Assembly: GCF_009797935.1 (NCBI RefSeq)
Contig: NZ_VOLC01000003.1
Coordinates: 248,001-312,000 of the forward strand
Source: Lunatibacter salilacus
Lineage (GTDB): Bacteria > Bacteroidota > Bacteroidia > Cytophagales > Cyclobacteriaceae
Direction: 5' to 3'
DNA length: 64,000 bases
Shown piece after piece: positions 62,954-64,000 of this stretch. Numbering within the stretch: the first letter of the stretch is position 1; the number at the start of each line of letters is the position of its first letter. The notes under the pieces were generated by a model. It ran no database searches. It worked only from the letters and a program-made list of their open reading frames with translations, and had not been told where the DNA came from. The position numbers were made by a program, and so were the translations under genes.

Positions 62954-63529
62954 ATGAATTTAACCTACTTCGAGGATCAGATTTATACGAATGAATCGCT
63001 TAGCCGGTTCACGCTGGGTGAATACGAAAATTGTAAATTTATATCCTGCGATTTTTCCGATGCGGATATTTCATCCTGTGTATTTTTGTCCTGTGAGTTT
63101 GTAGGGTGTAATCTCAGTATGGTGAAAATTGCCAAGGCGTCCTTTCAGGAAGTGACTTTTTCCGACTGCAAAATGCTCGGGATGCGTTGGGATAGCTGTA
63201 ATCCTTTCGGGCTTTCTTTGGGTTTCTCCAATTGTATGCTTTCTCATTCTTCTTTCTACAAACTAAAGATCAAAAATTCCCGCTTTGGCTCCTGCCAACT
63301 CCAAGAGGTGGATTTTACGGAGGCAGAATTAAATAATGCATCCTTTGACGGCTGCGATCTTAAAGGAGCTGTATTTTCTGGGACCAATCTTGAGCGGGCG
63401 GATTTTAGAACAGCTATTAATTTTTCTATTGATCCGGAAGGGAACCGTATCCGAAAGGCCAAGTTTTCGCTGTCTGGAATTGCGGGATTATTGGGCAAAT
63501 ATGGGTTGGAGATTGATTACAAGCACTGA
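62954..63529 (+). CDS. pentapeptide-repeat protein
   Basis: A 191-residue protein made largely of A(D/N)LxF-type pentapeptides (for example CKFISCDFSDADISSCVFLS, FTEAELNNASFDGCDLKGAV, FSGTNLERADFRTAINFSID), which fold as a right-handed quadrilateral beta-helix. There is a midpoint interruption MRWDSCNPFGLSLGF, as in Qnr/McbG-like proteins that mimic DNA and protect gyrase, but gyrase protection is not implied here. It has no signal peptide. The C-terminal helix is KFSLSGIAGLLGKYGLEI. Confidence 0.87.
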   Translation: MNLTYFEDQIYTNESLSRFTLGEYENCKFISCDFSDADISSCVFLSCEFVGCNLSMVKIAKASFQEVTFSDCKMLGMRWDSCNPFGLSLGFSNCMLSHSSFYKLKIKNSRFGSCQLQEVDFTEAELNNASFDGCDLKGAVFSGTNLERADFRTAINFSIDPEGNRIRKAKFSLSGIAGLLGKYGLEIDYKH

Positions 63530-63709
63530 AAGCTGTTCCTAATACTGCTTTTTAAAAAATTTGGGTCACTGATAATCATAATTGAATACGACCTTTTTAA
63601 TTACACAAAAATTATTTCACAAATATATTTTGGTTCAAGAATTAGTTCAGTAATAATATAGGCACTCCAACAAATGATTGATACCTTTATGTCATAACTT
63701 TAACTAGAT

Positions 63710-64000
63710 ATGAATACTCCCAAACTAACAGCAGCCCAAGTAGCTGATTTCGACCGAGACGGATATGTACTTATAAAAGGATTTTGTTCCAAAGGTGAAA
63801 TAGACAAAATGTACCGTTCCGCAGTTGAGGACGATGCCATGAGAAAAAATGCCATGGACCTCAACGACCTTTCAGGAAAGAAAACCAAACTCTCCTTATG
63901 GTTCAAGCCGGGCAATGATGTATTCGGGTACCTAACCCGAAGCGAAAAAATGATCCATTCTGTAGCCCAATTACTGGATAGCGATGCTCCCGTTTGTCAT
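63710..64000 (+). CDS. phytanoyl-CoA dioxygenase (PhyH)-like protein, cut by the window end
   Basis: The first 97 residues of an Fe(II)/2-oxoglutarate-dependent oxygenase. The start matches the PhyH family: LTAAQVADFDRDGYVLIKGF, then KGEIDKMYRSAVEDDAMRKN, KLSLWFKPGNDVFGYLTRSE, and MIHSVAQLLDSDAPVCH. The metal-binding HxD/H motif and the remaining jelly roll are outside the window. The gene starts 180 bases after the pentapeptide gene. Substrate cannot be told. Confidence 0.8.
   Translation, partial: MNTPKLTAAQVADFDRDGYVLIKGFCSKGEIDKMYRSAVEDDAMRKNAMDLNDLSGKKTKLSLWFKPGNDVFGYLTRSEKMIHSVAQLLDSDAPVCH

Overview
The window comes from a Bacteroidota genome, most likely order Cytophagales and in the range of the family Cyclobacteriaceae. 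The signs are two SusC/SusD pairs, a type IX secretion C-terminal tag on an amylase, many lipoproteins, promoters of the Bacteroidota type (-7 element TAnnTTTG) and few Shine-Dalgarno sequences. I saw no rRNA, tRNA, CRISPR array or complete insertion sequence. Taxonomy below phylum is inference.

Layout. 1-4.8 kb: end of a GAF-domain sensor (minus strand), an exported M28 peptidase, a small orphan gene, a repeat-rich gap and an arginine-decarboxylase-type enzyme. 5-11 kb: envelope genes (MORN-like exported protein, DUF2490 barrel, small barrel, OprO/P-type porin), then a coiled-coil orphan and a poorly coding gap. 11-14.7 kb: AsmA-like protein and a one-helix membrane peptide. 14.9-21.6 kb: a signalling block with a sigma-54 activator, a TauE/SafE permease - ATP-grasp - response regulator operon, and a convergent hybrid histidine kinase with REC and HPt domains. 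21.7-23.1 kb: a NYN/LOTUS-type protein and a DUF4136 lipoprotein.

23.4-40.7 kb is a starch/alpha-glucan utilisation locus. A LacI-type regulator, GH31 alpha-glucosidase, SLC45-like sugar transporter and a ribulokinase-like FGGY kinase lie on the minus strand. SusC, SusD, a SusE-like glycan-binding protein, a T9SS-exported GH13 amylase and a GH13 lipoprotein lie on the plus strand. A perfect LacI-type palindrome sits in the divergent promoter region and a second, partial copy lies in front of the GH31 gene. The inferred flow is surface amylase, SusCD import, periplasmic GH13, then transport and GH31 cleavage.

40.9-45.5 kb: a response regulator and a 1389-residue multi-PAS histidine kinase. 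45.8-60 kb: a second polysaccharide locus, headed by the most unusual gene in the window. It encodes a 7TMR-DISM membrane sensor whose C-terminus is not a kinase or cyclase but a zinc ribbon plus helical module resembling the DNA-binding front end of IS1595-type transposases. It is followed by SusC, SusD, a LamG lipoprotein and two lipoproteins of the PF10091/GH144 type (endo-beta-1,2-glucanase family), and by a convergent protein joining a beta-propeller to a likely alpha/alpha barrel. The sensor is a candidate membrane-tethered one-component regulator of this locus.

60.2-64 kb: an Xre/RES toxin-antitoxin pair, a YtcJ-type amidohydrolase lipoprotein, a pentapeptide-repeat protein and the start of a phytanoyl-CoA-dioxygenase-like gene cut by the window end.
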